From contig NZ_JAHHUL010000001.1 in NCBI RefSeq assembly GCF_019008365.1, positions 1 to 64,000 on the forward strand: 64,000 bases of DNA, given 5' to 3'. Source of the stretch: Phosphitispora fastidiosa. GTDB taxonomy: Bacteria > Bacillota > Thermincolia > Thermincolales > UBA2595. Position numbers and translations under genes: made by a program. Under the pieces are notes generated by a model. That model made no database searches. It worked only from the letters and a program-made list of their open reading frames with translations, and was not told the DNA's origin. Positions 7,004 to 15,702 of the stretch are shown in pieces; the stretch's first letter is position 1, and each line of letters begins with the position of its first letter.

Positions 7004-8521
7004 ATGCAGGCGAAAAATAAGTCCGTAACAAAAAAGCAAGCTCAGTTTTTGGGTGTTCAGGGGATATGGGTCTTATACTTTACCTCAATAATATGCGGGG
7101 CCATACTGATGGCTTTGGAAATTGTAGGCGGCCGGCTATTGTCGCCGTTTTTCGGAGGTTCTGTCTATGTCTGGGGAAGTATAATTTTCGTTTTTCTGAC
7201 CGCGCTCAGCACTGGCTACTATGCCGGTGGGATTGCATCTGATAAAAAACCAAGTCTGTCTGTGCTGGCAGGCTTTATCGCTTTGGCTGGCATACTGATT
7301 CTGTTTATTCCCCCCCTGGTAGTTCCCTTTGTTAAATTTACTTTTGCTATTGGATTGGGTAATTACGGAACTCTGGTTGTAGCCATGCTGTTATTTTTTT
7401 TACCCAGTGTAGGATTGGGAATGGTGTCACCATACATAGTTAAGCTGGGGATAAAAGAATCAAGCCGGCTGGGAAATCTGGTGGGCAAGTTTTATGCAGT
7501 TTCAACTGTAGGGAGTATTATCGGTACCCTGGCAACCACATTTGTGCTGATCCCATGGTTTGGCATAAGGCATATTATCTTTGCTTTGGGTATTATCCTG
7601 GTTATCTTGGCAGCAGCTATTTTAATAATGAACAAAAGGCTGCCACAGACTGTCCTGGTCATCTGTCTGCTGGTATTATCACTTTTTGCAGTAACAACAG
7701 CTAACTCCAAAGAAAGCAGCCAAGGCGGAAAATTGATATACCAAAAAGAGACTGCTTACAATAATATCAGGGTAGAGGACTACTACAACCGTCGATACCT
7801 CTTGTTTAATGATACCGAACAGAGTGTTACCGATAAAAATCAGCCAAATGTACATATTTGGCCATATACCGAGCTGATGGATAATGCCGCCGGGTACTAC
7901 CGGCCAGATGCCACTGATATGCTGGTTATCGGAATAGGAGGCGGTACGGTTATCAACAGTATGCTGACGAAAAACCCCGATCTCTTTGTTGACGCTGTTG
8001 ACATCGACGCTGAGGTTATTAAAGTGGCATATGAATACTTTAACATGCCTGACAGTCCCAAGCTCCAGGCAACAGCCGGTGATGGCAGAGTCTTCCTGAG
8101 AGATAAAAAGAACCGGTATGATGTAATTATGGTTGATGCATATAACCGCACTAGCATTCCCTCACACCTGACCACCAGAGAATTTTTTACTGAGATGGCA
8201 AGCGCTTTGAACCCCGGTGGTATCATAATCTTTAATATTGTCAGCAGCATTGAAGGCGATTATAGCACGTTCTTTAAGAGCTTATTGCTTACTTCGCAAC
8301 AGGTCTTCCCTGAATACCGTCTATTTCAGGCAGAAACAGAAGACCCGTCTGATTTGGATAATTTAATCCTGATTGCCTCAAGGGATAAACTGGGTACGCC
8401 AGACCGACTTGCAAACCGGCCCGAATACAAGGGAAATATCGATCTCAGTAAAGCCATAGTGCTGACAGATGATTATGCTCCTGTAGACACTCTGGCATTA
8501 AAAATTATGTCACTTTACTAA
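7004..8521 (+). CDS. Membrane spermidine synthase-like protein
   Basis: About 505 residues. I chose the ATG at 7004 because GTAAGG lies 7-10 nt before it; a GTG at 6995 is in frame but sits inside that site. The N-terminal about 220 residues hold seven or so membrane segments (ILMALEIVGGRLLSPFFGGS is typical of fused MFS/spermidine-synthase proteins). The C-terminal half is a Rossmann methyltransferase-like fold with VIGIGGG, DAVDIDAEVI, AGDGRVFLR and MVDAYNRTSIPSHLTT. True aminopropyltransferase activity is unproven for this fused class; such genes often sit beside cytochrome c clusters. It precedes the 15-haem cytochrome by 22 nt, so the two form one operon. Confidence 0.8.
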   Translation: MQAKNKSVTKKQAQFLGVQGIWVLYFTSIICGAILMALEIVGGRLLSPFFGGSVYVWGSIIFVFLTALSTGYYAGGIASDKKPSLSVLAGFIALAGILILFIPPLVVPFVKFTFAIGLGNYGTLVVAMLLFFLPSVGLGMVSPYIVKLGIKESSRLGNLVGKFYAVSTVGSIIGTLATTFVLIPWFGIRHIIFALGIILVILAAAILIMNKRLPQTVLVICLLVLSLFAVTTANSKESSQGGKLIYQKETAYNNIRVEDYYNRRYLLFNDTEQSVTDKNQPNVHIWPYTELMDNAAGYYRPDATDMLVIGIGGGTVINSMLTKNPDLFVDAVDIDAEVIKVAYEYFNMPDSPKLQATAGDGRVFLRDKKNRYDVIMVDAYNRTSIPSHLTTREFFTEMASALNPGGIIIFNIVSSIEGDYSTFFKSLLLTSQQVFPEYRLFQAETEDPSDLDNLILIASRDKLGTPDRLANRPEYKGNIDLSKAIVLTDDYAPVDTLALKIMSLY

Positions 8522-8543
8522 ACATGTACCAGTGAGGTTGAAA

Positions 8544-9914
8544 ATGACAGGCATTTGGCCAAAAATAAAAAAAATAAAATTAAAGTCACGTACCAAGCTA
8601 CTAATGGCATTAGTACTATGCATCACGGTTATTCCCTGGTTTTCATTTGAGGCTCTTGAATACATAGAGCAGCCCGGATTTTGCAGCAAGTGCCATTCTA
8701 TGACTCCCCATTTCAGTTCATGGGCTAAGTCAGGCCACAGTCAGGTCAATTGCTACAATTGTCATGGAGACACGAAACTGAAGCTGCAGATGGATGATGC
8801 CGCTAAGGTTGGAGAGAAATATACTCTTTCCAGGGATATACTCACAACCAACAAGGCAGTCAAAGTTTTTGGTAAAATCATTGACTGGATGTCTGGGTAT
8901 GCTGAGGTTATTTCCGATTATACAGACAAAAAAAATAAGCAGCTAACGTTTCTTTTTGACATGTATACAGATACTTCTGACGATGTCAACAAACAGCGTT
9001 CCTGGAATAGCTGTGTCAATTGCCACGAGGGTTTCCTTTTTTCTCGTACGGGAAATGACCATTACGGCCATTTTAAGCACACTGGAAGTGGAGTGATTAC
9101 CTGCCGGCAGTGTCACGGAAACCTGGTGCATGAACAGAAGGCTGAGATTAGCAGGGAAGCATGTCTTAACTGCCATGACAAAGAAATTCCCAAACCTCCG
9201 TCACACGTCCCGGATTCTTTTAAATTAAGTCACGGCAAGGATTACCTGACAGAAAAGAATTGCAGCCTGTGTCATGTTCAGGGTATTCAGGAACCCATTT
9301 GTCAGGATTGTCACAAATTAGCGATGCCACATCCGGAAAACTACCGGGAAGGCCATATACCCGCCATAGCAGAGACCGGGGTGAGAACATGTTTTAACTG
9401 TCATCAGGAGGATTTTGATGAGCAACCGTCAGAATCGGCACAACCGTCCGCTTCCAACCCTTTGGACAGAGCATCGTGCAGTGTTTGTCACGGGGTCAAG
9501 ATGCCCCATACAGGTGATGTGTTAAAAGAGCATACAGGGCTGGCAAAAAGGTCCGGGCTGAAGAGTTGTTCATACTGCCATCAAACATCTCCGGGGCAAA
9601 AAGACATGGCTGTAGCCTGTACAGACTGCCACGGGATGGAAGTTCCGCATCCACAGGGCTTTCAATATAAGCATAAGGAGGTGGTTGCGGCAAAAGGTCA
9701 GGGTGTGTGCAGCTACTGTCACTCTCCAAAGAACCCGATTAATCCGGGAGCGCCATGGGCAAGTCCGAAATTCTGTCTGGACTGCCATATGAAGAATAAG
9801 CCTCATGACCCCGGCTTTAAAGCTGAACACCAGTTGGGGTTCTATGACCGCAACAGGTGCAGTACATGTCATCCGACGGAGAATCACTGTTATGAATGTC
9901 ATTTTGGGGAGTGA
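8544..9914 (+). CDS. Membrane-anchored 15-haem cytochrome c, NapC/NirT-type N-terminus
   Basis: About 456 residues with 15 CXXCH motifs (CSKCH, CYNCH, CVNCH, CRQCH, CLNCH, CSLCH, CQDCH, CFNCH, CSVCH, CSYCH, CTDCH, CSYCH, CLDCH, CSTCH, CYECH). One N-terminal membrane anchor (LLMALVLCITVIPWF) precedes a NapC/NirT-like start (GFCSKCHSMTPHF and a second haem site). NapC-type proteins take electrons from menaquinol; the many extra haems would carry them across the envelope. The ATG at 8544 follows GTGAGG by 6 nt; the GTG at 8532 is in frame but is itself part of that site. It is in one operon with the upstream membrane protein. The final substrate is unknown. Confidence 0.88.
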   Translation: MTGIWPKIKKIKLKSRTKLLMALVLCITVIPWFSFEALEYIEQPGFCSKCHSMTPHFSSWAKSGHSQVNCYNCHGDTKLKLQMDDAAKVGEKYTLSRDILTTNKAVKVFGKIIDWMSGYAEVISDYTDKKNKQLTFLFDMYTDTSDDVNKQRSWNSCVNCHEGFLFSRTGNDHYGHFKHTGSGVITCRQCHGNLVHEQKAEISREACLNCHDKEIPKPPSHVPDSFKLSHGKDYLTEKNCSLCHVQGIQEPICQDCHKLAMPHPENYREGHIPAIAETGVRTCFNCHQEDFDEQPSESAQPSASNPLDRASCSVCHGVKMPHTGDVLKEHTGLAKRSGLKSCSYCHQTSPGQKDMAVACTDCHGMEVPHPQGFQYKHKEVVAAKGQGVCSYCHSPKNPINPGAPWASPKFCLDCHMKNKPHDPGFKAEHQLGFYDRNRCSTCHPTENHCYECHFGE

Positions 9915-10009
9915 TGAAAGTTATAAAATATAGAAGAAGTTCAGAAAAACATGGAGATTAAATAAATTACTACACATTGTAGAAATAATTGGTTTTAGAA
10001 GAAGGAAAA

Positions 10010-10026
10010 TGTCGAAAGATGTCGAA
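10010..10026 (+). promoter_or_regulatory. Second tandem Spo0A box pair
   Basis: TGTCGAA at 10010-10016 and 10020-10026, again perfect and 10 bp apart, within a context (GGAAAATGTCGAAA) shared with the pair at 6942. It lies about 140 nt upstream of the TPR gene, so this second unit probably has its own promoter. The 250 bases between 9915 and 10167 contain no gene. Confidence 0.65.
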
Positions 10027-10167
10027 ATGGTGTTATGTAAAAGACATGGCAGAGACAAAATGGCAACAAATATTAGTTAGCGTATATTGCTGCAAAGCTT
10101 AGAAAAACGCGGTTGTGTCTGAGGTAGTGAACTATTGAACAATTAGTTTATTTAGGAGTGATAATAG

Positions 10168-10806
10168 TTGTCTGATTTATCGGTAAAACAGCAGAAAAAA
10201 ACATCTGTTCCGATTCTGGTTATAATTTTGGTTTTGCTGGCAGCTAATATAGTGATGGGATTTCTTACTGTTAAAAAGTATATTGCCAAGGAACCCACTG
10301 TTGACCCTCAAGTAGTACAACTCAAAAGCTATTTGGAAAAAGTCAATGCTAACCCCACTGACCTAAACAGCAGGTTACAGTTGGCTTATACCCTGCAAAT
10401 GATGAATAAGTATGACGAGGCTAAAGAGCAGTACATGGAGGTTCTCAAAATTGAAGAAGGCAACCTGGCAGCCAACTATAACCTTGGGGTCATGGCCCAA
10501 AAGGAAGAAAAGTTTTCCGAGGCTGAGGAGTATTACCAAAAGGTTTTAAAATTAAAAGCTAATCATGTTATTGCTGCCATCGGTCTTGGGGAAACTTACC
10601 TGACTCAGGGGAAATATGATGATGCTATCATAACTGCCGACAAGGTTTTGGAATTGGAACCTGGCAAGACCGATTTACACCTGCTTAAAGCCAGGGCTTA
10701 TGAACAAAAGGGAGATCCCGAAAAGGCGGCAGAACAGTACAATAGGGTTCTTGAATACATACCTGATGATCCGGAAGCAGTTGAGGGACTGGAACGACTG
10801 AAGTAG
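10168..10806 (+). CDS. Membrane-anchored TPR protein of the cytochrome cluster
   Basis: A 212-residue protein with a TTG start 7 nt after AGGAGTG. A single membrane segment (residues about 14-32, VPILVIILVLLAANIVMGF) is followed by four or five tetratricopeptide repeats (for example NKYDEAKEQYMEVLKIEEGN, KFSEAEEYYQKVLKLKANH, GKYDDAIITADKVLELEPG). TPR proteins act as docking scaffolds, and here probably on the outer face of the membrane during cytochrome assembly or in the complex. It is 21 nt upstream of the NHL gene. Confidence 0.85.
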   Translation: MSDLSVKQQKKTSVPILVIILVLLAANIVMGFLTVKKYIAKEPTVDPQVVQLKSYLEKVNANPTDLNSRLQLAYTLQMMNKYDEAKEQYMEVLKIEEGNLAANYNLGVMAQKEEKFSEAEEYYQKVLKLKANHVIAAIGLGETYLTQGKYDDAIITADKVLELEPGKTDLHLLKARAYEQKGDPEKAAEQYNRVLEYIPDDPEAVEGLERLK

Positions 10807-10827
10807 GAAATTTGAAAGGAGTTTAAG

Positions 10828-11898
10828 ATGAAGGGGAAACACAAGGCTAATATAATTATCGCAGTATTGACAGTGACCCTTGCCATGATGGCATATATAT
10901 ACATTAGTATTCCGGAATTCGGGGGTGGCGGCATTGTATCCGCCCAGAAAAAGAAAGTCGGTAAAATAGAATTTCTATTCGCGGTTTACGGACCGGGGAG
11001 GGGTATCCTTCCCAGCCTGAACAAACCAATGTCGGTGGCATCTGACAACGAAAACAATATTTACGTGTCTGACAGTGGGAATAACAGGGTAGTTGTTTTC
11101 AACCGTAAGGGCGAGTTTATGTTTGAATTCGGTTCCCGGGGGGTAGCTCACCCGAGGGCAGGCGAACAAGCTGACTGGAGTCCCGGGAAGTTTAATTATC
11201 CTTATGGAATTGATATCGATGAAGCAACAGGAAACATATTTGTGGCTGACCTCGTTAACAAGAGGATACAGATATTTGATAATCAGGGTAAGTTTCTCGA
11301 CTGGTTCCCCAAAGAGCCTTATGGCGGTTTTGCTGATGACATCTTCCCACTGGCCATGGATATCAGGAATGGAAAGGTATATGTAGCCAACCCGTTCAAT
11401 ATAGTAGTTTTCACCACTAAGGGCGAGTTTGTCAAGGACTTTGGTATGCCCGGAGACGGAGATGGCCAGTTTGACCGTCCTAACGGCATCGCCGCCGGGG
11501 AAGATGGGACCATTTATGTCGCTGATTCTAACAATTTGAGACTACAGGCCATAGACCCTGACGGAAAAGTAAAATGGGTGTATGGCAAGGTTATCAATGC
11601 CTTTGACAATTTCAACAGAAAGCCCCAGGAGTTTGAGCTGCCGCGTAATATTGCGGTAGGGCCTGATGGCAACATCTATGTGATTGACAGCTTCGATTTC
11701 AATATCAAAGTACTCTCCTCTAAAGGAAAGTTACTGGCTGAAATGGGCCAGCGCGGTGTTGATGACGGGACCTTTAATTTCCCCAATGGGATAGCGGTCA
11801 CCGGGGATAAAATCATCTATGTGGCAGATAAGGGCAATGATAGGGTACAGGCTGTCAGATTGACTGATTTTGTTATCGAAGATGAAAAAAAGGAATAA
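10828..11898 (+). CDS. NHL-repeat beta-propeller protein of the cytochrome cluster
   Basis: A 356-residue protein with an N-terminal signal anchor (IIIAVLTVTLAMMAYIYI) and six NHL-type blades, each with the pattern P.GIA...G.IYVAD..N.R...F (NIYVSDSGNNRVVVF, IFVADLVNKRIQIF, IYVADSNNLRLQAI, IYVIDSFDFNIKVL, IYVADKGNDRVQAV). It has no haem motif. It probably folds as an extracytoplasmic six-bladed propeller acting as an interaction platform for the neighbouring haem proteins. It lies between the TPR gene and the first 7-haem cytochrome. Confidence 0.85.
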   Translation: MKGKHKANIIIAVLTVTLAMMAYIYISIPEFGGGGIVSAQKKKVGKIEFLFAVYGPGRGILPSLNKPMSVASDNENNIYVSDSGNNRVVVFNRKGEFMFEFGSRGVAHPRAGEQADWSPGKFNYPYGIDIDEATGNIFVADLVNKRIQIFDNQGKFLDWFPKEPYGGFADDIFPLAMDIRNGKVYVANPFNIVVFTTKGEFVKDFGMPGDGDGQFDRPNGIAAGEDGTIYVADSNNLRLQAIDPDGKVKWVYGKVINAFDNFNRKPQEFELPRNIAVGPDGNIYVIDSFDFNIKVLSSKGKLLAEMGQRGVDDGTFNFPNGIAVTGDKIIYVADKGNDRVQAVRLTDFVIEDEKKE

Positions 11899-11963
11899 AA
11901 TTTTATATTTTAAATATTACCTGAAAATCAGGTAGCATCATTTTGAGAAAGGAGGTGAAAAAG

Positions 11964-13163
11964 ATGCGAAAAATTACTTTAGTTGCTGTAATGGCTGTTT
12001 GCATGGTTTTATTGACAGCAGGAGCCGCCCTGGCTGCTCACGGCGACAGTGGTGACCGTACCGGTTACGCTGAAGCAGGTGGATGTAGCGGGTGCCACCC
12101 TACCGGTGTTGACAAGCACACCTTTGGACCGCACGGCGGGTATACCTCCACCAGTAACAAGTGCCAGTTGTGCCATGAGGTTCACGATGCCGGCAGTGCA
12201 CGCTTATTGCCTGGTCAGACAGTTACAGATGCCTGCCAGCATTGCCACGACATTACCGGAACTGATACAGCTCCGTATTATGCCAGTGATCTTCCGAGTC
12301 CGGCTTACGGTTCAGATGTTAAGGCAGCCCACAGGGTATTTGGTACTATAGAAGGCACTGTATTCAATGATGTTTACGGTTCTACCACAATCCCTGGCGG
12401 TGATGCCACCAGCGGTGGTGACAGTGAACTTGATGTAACCGGTCAGGGCGCCCTTTCCGGGACTGACTTCACCTGTAACAGCTGCCATACACCTCATGCG
12501 ATTGCCGGCAATACTGTTGGTATTTACCTTGGCGAGTCTCATGTCAAAGCCACTACAAAAGATTTACAGGCTACGGAGTTGAAGCTTTACCTCACTAACC
12601 GGATCCTCAAGAGAACCGTTAACGGTGTCGATACCGGCGGTACATACGGTACCGAATGGTGTGCCGGTTGTCATCAAGGTCGTGATAACATGGGTGATGC
12701 CTTTAACCACCCGGTTGACGAGTCCGGTCTTGGCTATGATATGTTAGGCGCTGCTTTACCTGCCGGTGCAACCTGGCTTAACAGTTCAGATGAGGCAACG
12801 GTTGTTGACAAAGCTTATCTGTTTGTTGATACCGCAGGTCTGAATGGAATTGCTGACCTTGATGTAGATCCACGGACCAATATGTGGTATGCAATGGAAG
12901 GTACAGACCCGGTAAATGGTGATGCTGTCCGTCCTGACGGATTTGTTCCGTTCGCTGATTATGACGACGGCCTCGGTCCTAGCTGTCAGCAGTGCCATGC
13001 CAGTCCGCGTAACGTGGATGGGGCCTTCTGGGCAGGTTTAGACACAGCAGGTGATGGCGCTCCATCAAGAGGTACTTTCCCACACTTAAGTACCAACACA
13101 GCTCTGCTGGTGGAATCAGGTGATGACTTCTGCACCAACTGCCATAACTTGAACTTACCATAA
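11964..13163 (+). CDS. Secreted 7-haem cytochrome c
   Basis: About 399 residues. The ATG at 11964 is chosen because AAAGGAGGTG precedes it by 6 nt; the earlier TTG frame only translates that site. It has a Sec signal peptide ending near AALAAHGD. Seven CXXCH motifs (CSGCH, CQLCH, CQHCH, CNSCH, CAGCH, CQQCH, CTNCH) are spread over the chain, with haem-poor stretches rich in Gly and Asp. No membrane or wall anchor is visible, so it is probably exported. It shares the whole motif order with the next gene. Likely role: extracellular electron carrier or filament-type cytochrome (inference). Confidence 0.88.
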   Translation: MRKITLVAVMAVCMVLLTAGAALAAHGDSGDRTGYAEAGGCSGCHPTGVDKHTFGPHGGYTSTSNKCQLCHEVHDAGSARLLPGQTVTDACQHCHDITGTDTAPYYASDLPSPAYGSDVKAAHRVFGTIEGTVFNDVYGSTTIPGGDATSGGDSELDVTGQGALSGTDFTCNSCHTPHAIAGNTVGIYLGESHVKATTKDLQATELKLYLTNRILKRTVNGVDTGGTYGTEWCAGCHQGRDNMGDAFNHPVDESGLGYDMLGAALPAGATWLNSSDEATVVDKAYLFVDTAGLNGIADLDVDPRTNMWYAMEGTDPVNGDAVRPDGFVPFADYDDGLGPSCQQCHASPRNVDGAFWAGLDTAGDGAPSRGTFPHLSTNTALLVESGDDFCTNCHNLNLP

Positions 13164-13210
13164 GAATAACGACTTAAGAAGATTATTTTTAGAAACCAAC
13201 TTAATAAAAT

Positions 13211-13240
13211 CAAAACTGCAACCTGGAGGTTGCAGTTTTG
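13211..13240. terminator. Hairpin after the first 7-haem cytochrome gene
   Basis: Perfect inverted repeat with a 13-bp stem (CAAAACTGCAACC and its complement) and a TGGA loop. No strong T-tract follows except the TTTTG of the arm itself. A related hairpin follows the next cytochrome gene. Confidence 0.65.
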
Positions 13241-13308
13241 ATTTCCAAAACAAACATGGGAGTTATATCCTTTTAAACAAACATGTAATCCGGAAGAGAG
13301 TGAAAAAA

Positions 13309-14532
13309 GTGCGTAAGATTATTTTAGCTGCTGTCCTGATATTATTTACAGTGATACTGCCTTCAGAGGCCGCTTATGCGGCTCATTCTGACATTGGTGA
13401 TCGTACCGGCTGGGATGACCTCTACGAGGCCGATGGTTGTGACGACTGCCATGGCGGAACTGCTGCCAATAACTCAGGCTTGCACGGTAGATATACAGCC
13501 TCCAGCAGCAACTGCCAGATATGCCACCAGGTCCATAATGCCGGTAATGCGCGGTTGCTGCCGGCGCAGACAGTAACTGAGGTCTGCCAGTTCTGCCATG
13601 ATATTACCGGAACCAATCTGGCGCCGTACTTTACCAGCGACCTTCCGGACCCTGCCTATGGAAATGATGTTCAGGCCTCTCACCGGGTTTTTGGAGCTTT
13701 AAACGGCTTCAATTATAATTCAGAATATGGTTCCCCAACAATTCCCGGCGGTGATGCGGCTACCGGCGGAGACGCCCCGCTAAATACCGCCAGTCAGGGC
13801 AAACTATCAGGCACGGACTTTACCTGTGGCAGCTGCCATTCACCACATGGAATTAATGATAATACTGTAGATATTTACCTCGGTGAGTCTGCTGTCAAGG
13901 AGACCGAAAATGGCTTAAGCTCAGGACAGAGAAGAATCCACCTGACTAACAGGCTCCTTAAGAGAGAGATAAACGGGGTCGACACCGGCGGAACTTTTAG
14001 TGCCGCATGGTGTGCCGGATGTCATCAGGGGCGGATTAATAAGATGACAGTGAGTGACGGAGTATATTCTTATGACCATCCGGTTAATGGGACAGGGATG
14101 GCCTATGATCTGCTTGGTATTGGCAGGAATAACGCTTCTGAGTGGATTAATGGTTCAAGTTCTGCAGAAGTGATTAATAAAGAAAATGTGTTTATTGACA
14201 GCAATCCCGCCCCGGCAGGAAACGCCGATCTCAGCTTCGACCCGCGGAGCAACAAGTGGTATGTGATGAATGACACTGACCCGATGACCGGTGAAACGCG
14301 TCCTGATGGCAGTGTTCCTTATGATGCCGAAAATGGACCTGTTTGCCAGCAGTGCCATGCCAACCCGCGTGATGTCGATACGGCATTTTGGGCAGGATTT
14401 GATATAAAAGGAGCCGGTTATCCATCCAGAGGTACTTTTCCACACTTGAGTACCAACAGCGCATTGCTGACTGAGCAAAACGGTGATGACTTCTGCACCA
14501 ACTGCCACAACCCAAATAATTTCAGGATTTAA
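13309..14532 (+). CDS. Secreted 7-haem cytochrome c, paralogue
   Basis: About 407 residues. The GTG at 13309 (MRKIILAAVL) is chosen by analogy with the sister gene and because GGAAGAGAG precedes it by 8 nt; a GTG at 13300 is also in frame. Signal peptide ends near AAYAAHSD. Seven haem motifs in the same order: CDDCH, CQICH, CQFCH, CGSCH, CAGCH, CQQCH, CTNCH. The spacing and many blocks (SGTDFTC, NGVDTGGT, RGTFPHLSTN) match the upstream copy, so the pair arose by tandem duplication. It probably has its own promoter in the 70 nt between the hairpin and the start. Confidence 0.87.
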   Translation: MRKIILAAVLILFTVILPSEAAYAAHSDIGDRTGWDDLYEADGCDDCHGGTAANNSGLHGRYTASSSNCQICHQVHNAGNARLLPAQTVTEVCQFCHDITGTNLAPYFTSDLPDPAYGNDVQASHRVFGALNGFNYNSEYGSPTIPGGDAATGGDAPLNTASQGKLSGTDFTCGSCHSPHGINDNTVDIYLGESAVKETENGLSSGQRRIHLTNRLLKREINGVDTGGTFSAAWCAGCHQGRINKMTVSDGVYSYDHPVNGTGMAYDLLGIGRNNASEWINGSSSAEVINKENVFIDSNPAPAGNADLSFDPRSNKWYVMNDTDPMTGETRPDGSVPYDAENGPVCQQCHANPRDVDTAFWAGFDIKGAGYPSRGTFPHLSTNSALLTEQNGDDFCTNCHNPNNFRI

Positions 14533-14536
14533 GCAC

Positions 14537-14562
14537 AAACTGCAACCATAAGGATGCAGTTT
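14537..14562. terminator. Hairpin after the second 7-haem cytochrome gene
   Basis: AAACTGCA and TGCAGTTT arms enclose ACCATAAGGA. The arms match those of the hairpin after the sister gene, so the terminator was duplicated with the gene and then decayed. Confidence 0.55.
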
Positions 14563-14666
14563 TCTAGGTATCATCACTTATCTGCAACTGGAATTGGAAT
14601 AACCGGCATTCCTGCGATATATTGCAACCTCAGGGATGTGTAAAGCTTCCCTGAAGGAACAAACCA

Positions 14667-15143
14667 TTAAATTGAAGGGTGATTTGGCGGCGTGGATTCC
14701 TCATCAACGGATATCATCTTGCCTGTTTTTATACCATACACTTGCCATTTATCACCTTTTTTACGCAAATCAAAAGTTAATGTCACCTGATATTTTTCCG
14801 TTTTTACCTTTGTAATAATTATTGATTGATTGTTAACTTCGTCAACATGAGGGTCAGGCTCAAATGTCCAGGTTTTGATTTTACCGATAGGCTGCTGCTG
14901 TTGGGAGAGTTTTTCTTTAAATTTTTCACGATCTTGGGGCCAGGAACTGTAAACACTATATGTTACCGTCTCTTTTAGTTTCTCATAATCAAGGTCCCTG
15001 AGCCCTTCGAGGTATGTGTTAACTACCTGTTTTTGAATCGCTGCATCGGGTTTTTTAGGACCCGCAAACGGTAAACTACTACAACCGGTAAAAATTGAAG
15101 ACAGAATAAGTACAAGTATCACTGATAATATTCTTGACACCAT
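14667..15143 (-). CDS. Lipoprotein of unknown function
   Basis: A 158-residue protein with a type II signal peptide (MVSRILSVILVLILSSIFTG, lipobox FTGC, Cys20). The mature part has an NTF2-like look: a helix (AAIQKQVVNTYLEGLRDLDY), then strands alternating through VTLTFDLRKKGDKWQVYGI. Such folds are common in Clostridial sporulation or envelope lipoproteins. No partner gene is evident. An inverse Spo0A box lies about 50 nt upstream. Confidence 0.7.
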   Translation of the reverse strand: MVSRILSVILVLILSSIFTGCSSLPFAGPKKPDAAIQKQVVNTYLEGLRDLDYEKLKETVTYSVYSSWPQDREKFKEKLSQQQQPIGKIKTWTFEPDPHVDEVNNQSIIITKVKTEKYQVTLTFDLRKKGDKWQVYGIKTGKMISVDEESTPPNHPSI

Positions 15144-15192
15144 TTTAATTTATGCCTCCCTCATGATGTGTTGAATATATTATATGATTATA

Positions 15193-15199
15193 TTCGACA
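15193..15199 (-). promoter_or_regulatory. Single Spo0A-type box
   Basis: Perfect TGTCGAA read on the minus strand, about 50 nt upstream of the lipoprotein start and 137 nt before the divergent DUF1232 gene. A single site, so weaker evidence than the pairs elsewhere in the window. Confidence 0.35.
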
Positions 15200-15335
15200 A
15201 AAAACAATATCCATTTGGGCATAGCAGTGGCAGACAGGAATTATGGTTCAGAATGAAGCCGAAAAAATGTATATGTAAACATATATTTAAGTAATATTAT
15301 ATTGAAATGTTTTTTTATCGAAGGAGGTTGTACAT

Positions 15336-15614
15336 ATGGGATGGCTTGACCAGCAGGTTTCCAGGAGGCTGGTGATGCTGCTGAACTTACCGAAATCTGT
15401 TCCCCTGGTATGGAATCTTGTCTGGGATAAGAGGGTCAAATGGACAGCCAAGCTGGTCTTCCCGGGAGCGGCCCTAGCATATTTCCTGCTGCCCTATGAC
15501 CTGATTCCTGACTGGATTCCTCTCCTGGGACAGCTTGATGACCTGACAGTGATGTTCTTATTAATGGAACGTTTTATTTCTATGATTCCGGATTATATAG
15601 TAAATCAGTATTAA
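15336..15614 (+). CDS. DUF1232 (YkvA-type) protein
   Basis: A 92-residue protein with the DUF1232 core FPGAALAYFLLPYDLIPDWIPLLGQLDDLTVM, a membrane-associated helical domain of unknown role. Strong AAGGAGG site 8 nt before the ATG. Confidence 0.8.
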   Translation: MGWLDQQVSRRLVMLLNLPKSVPLVWNLVWDKRVKWTAKLVFPGAALAYFLLPYDLIPDWIPLLGQLDDLTVMFLLMERFISMIPDYIVNQY

Positions 15615-15702
15615 TAAAATTTACAATTTTATCTTTAGGGAAGGAGTTTGGCAGCTCCCGTTGAACTATATGCCAGGAAAGCAGTAGAGGAGGGAGTTTT
15701 AG

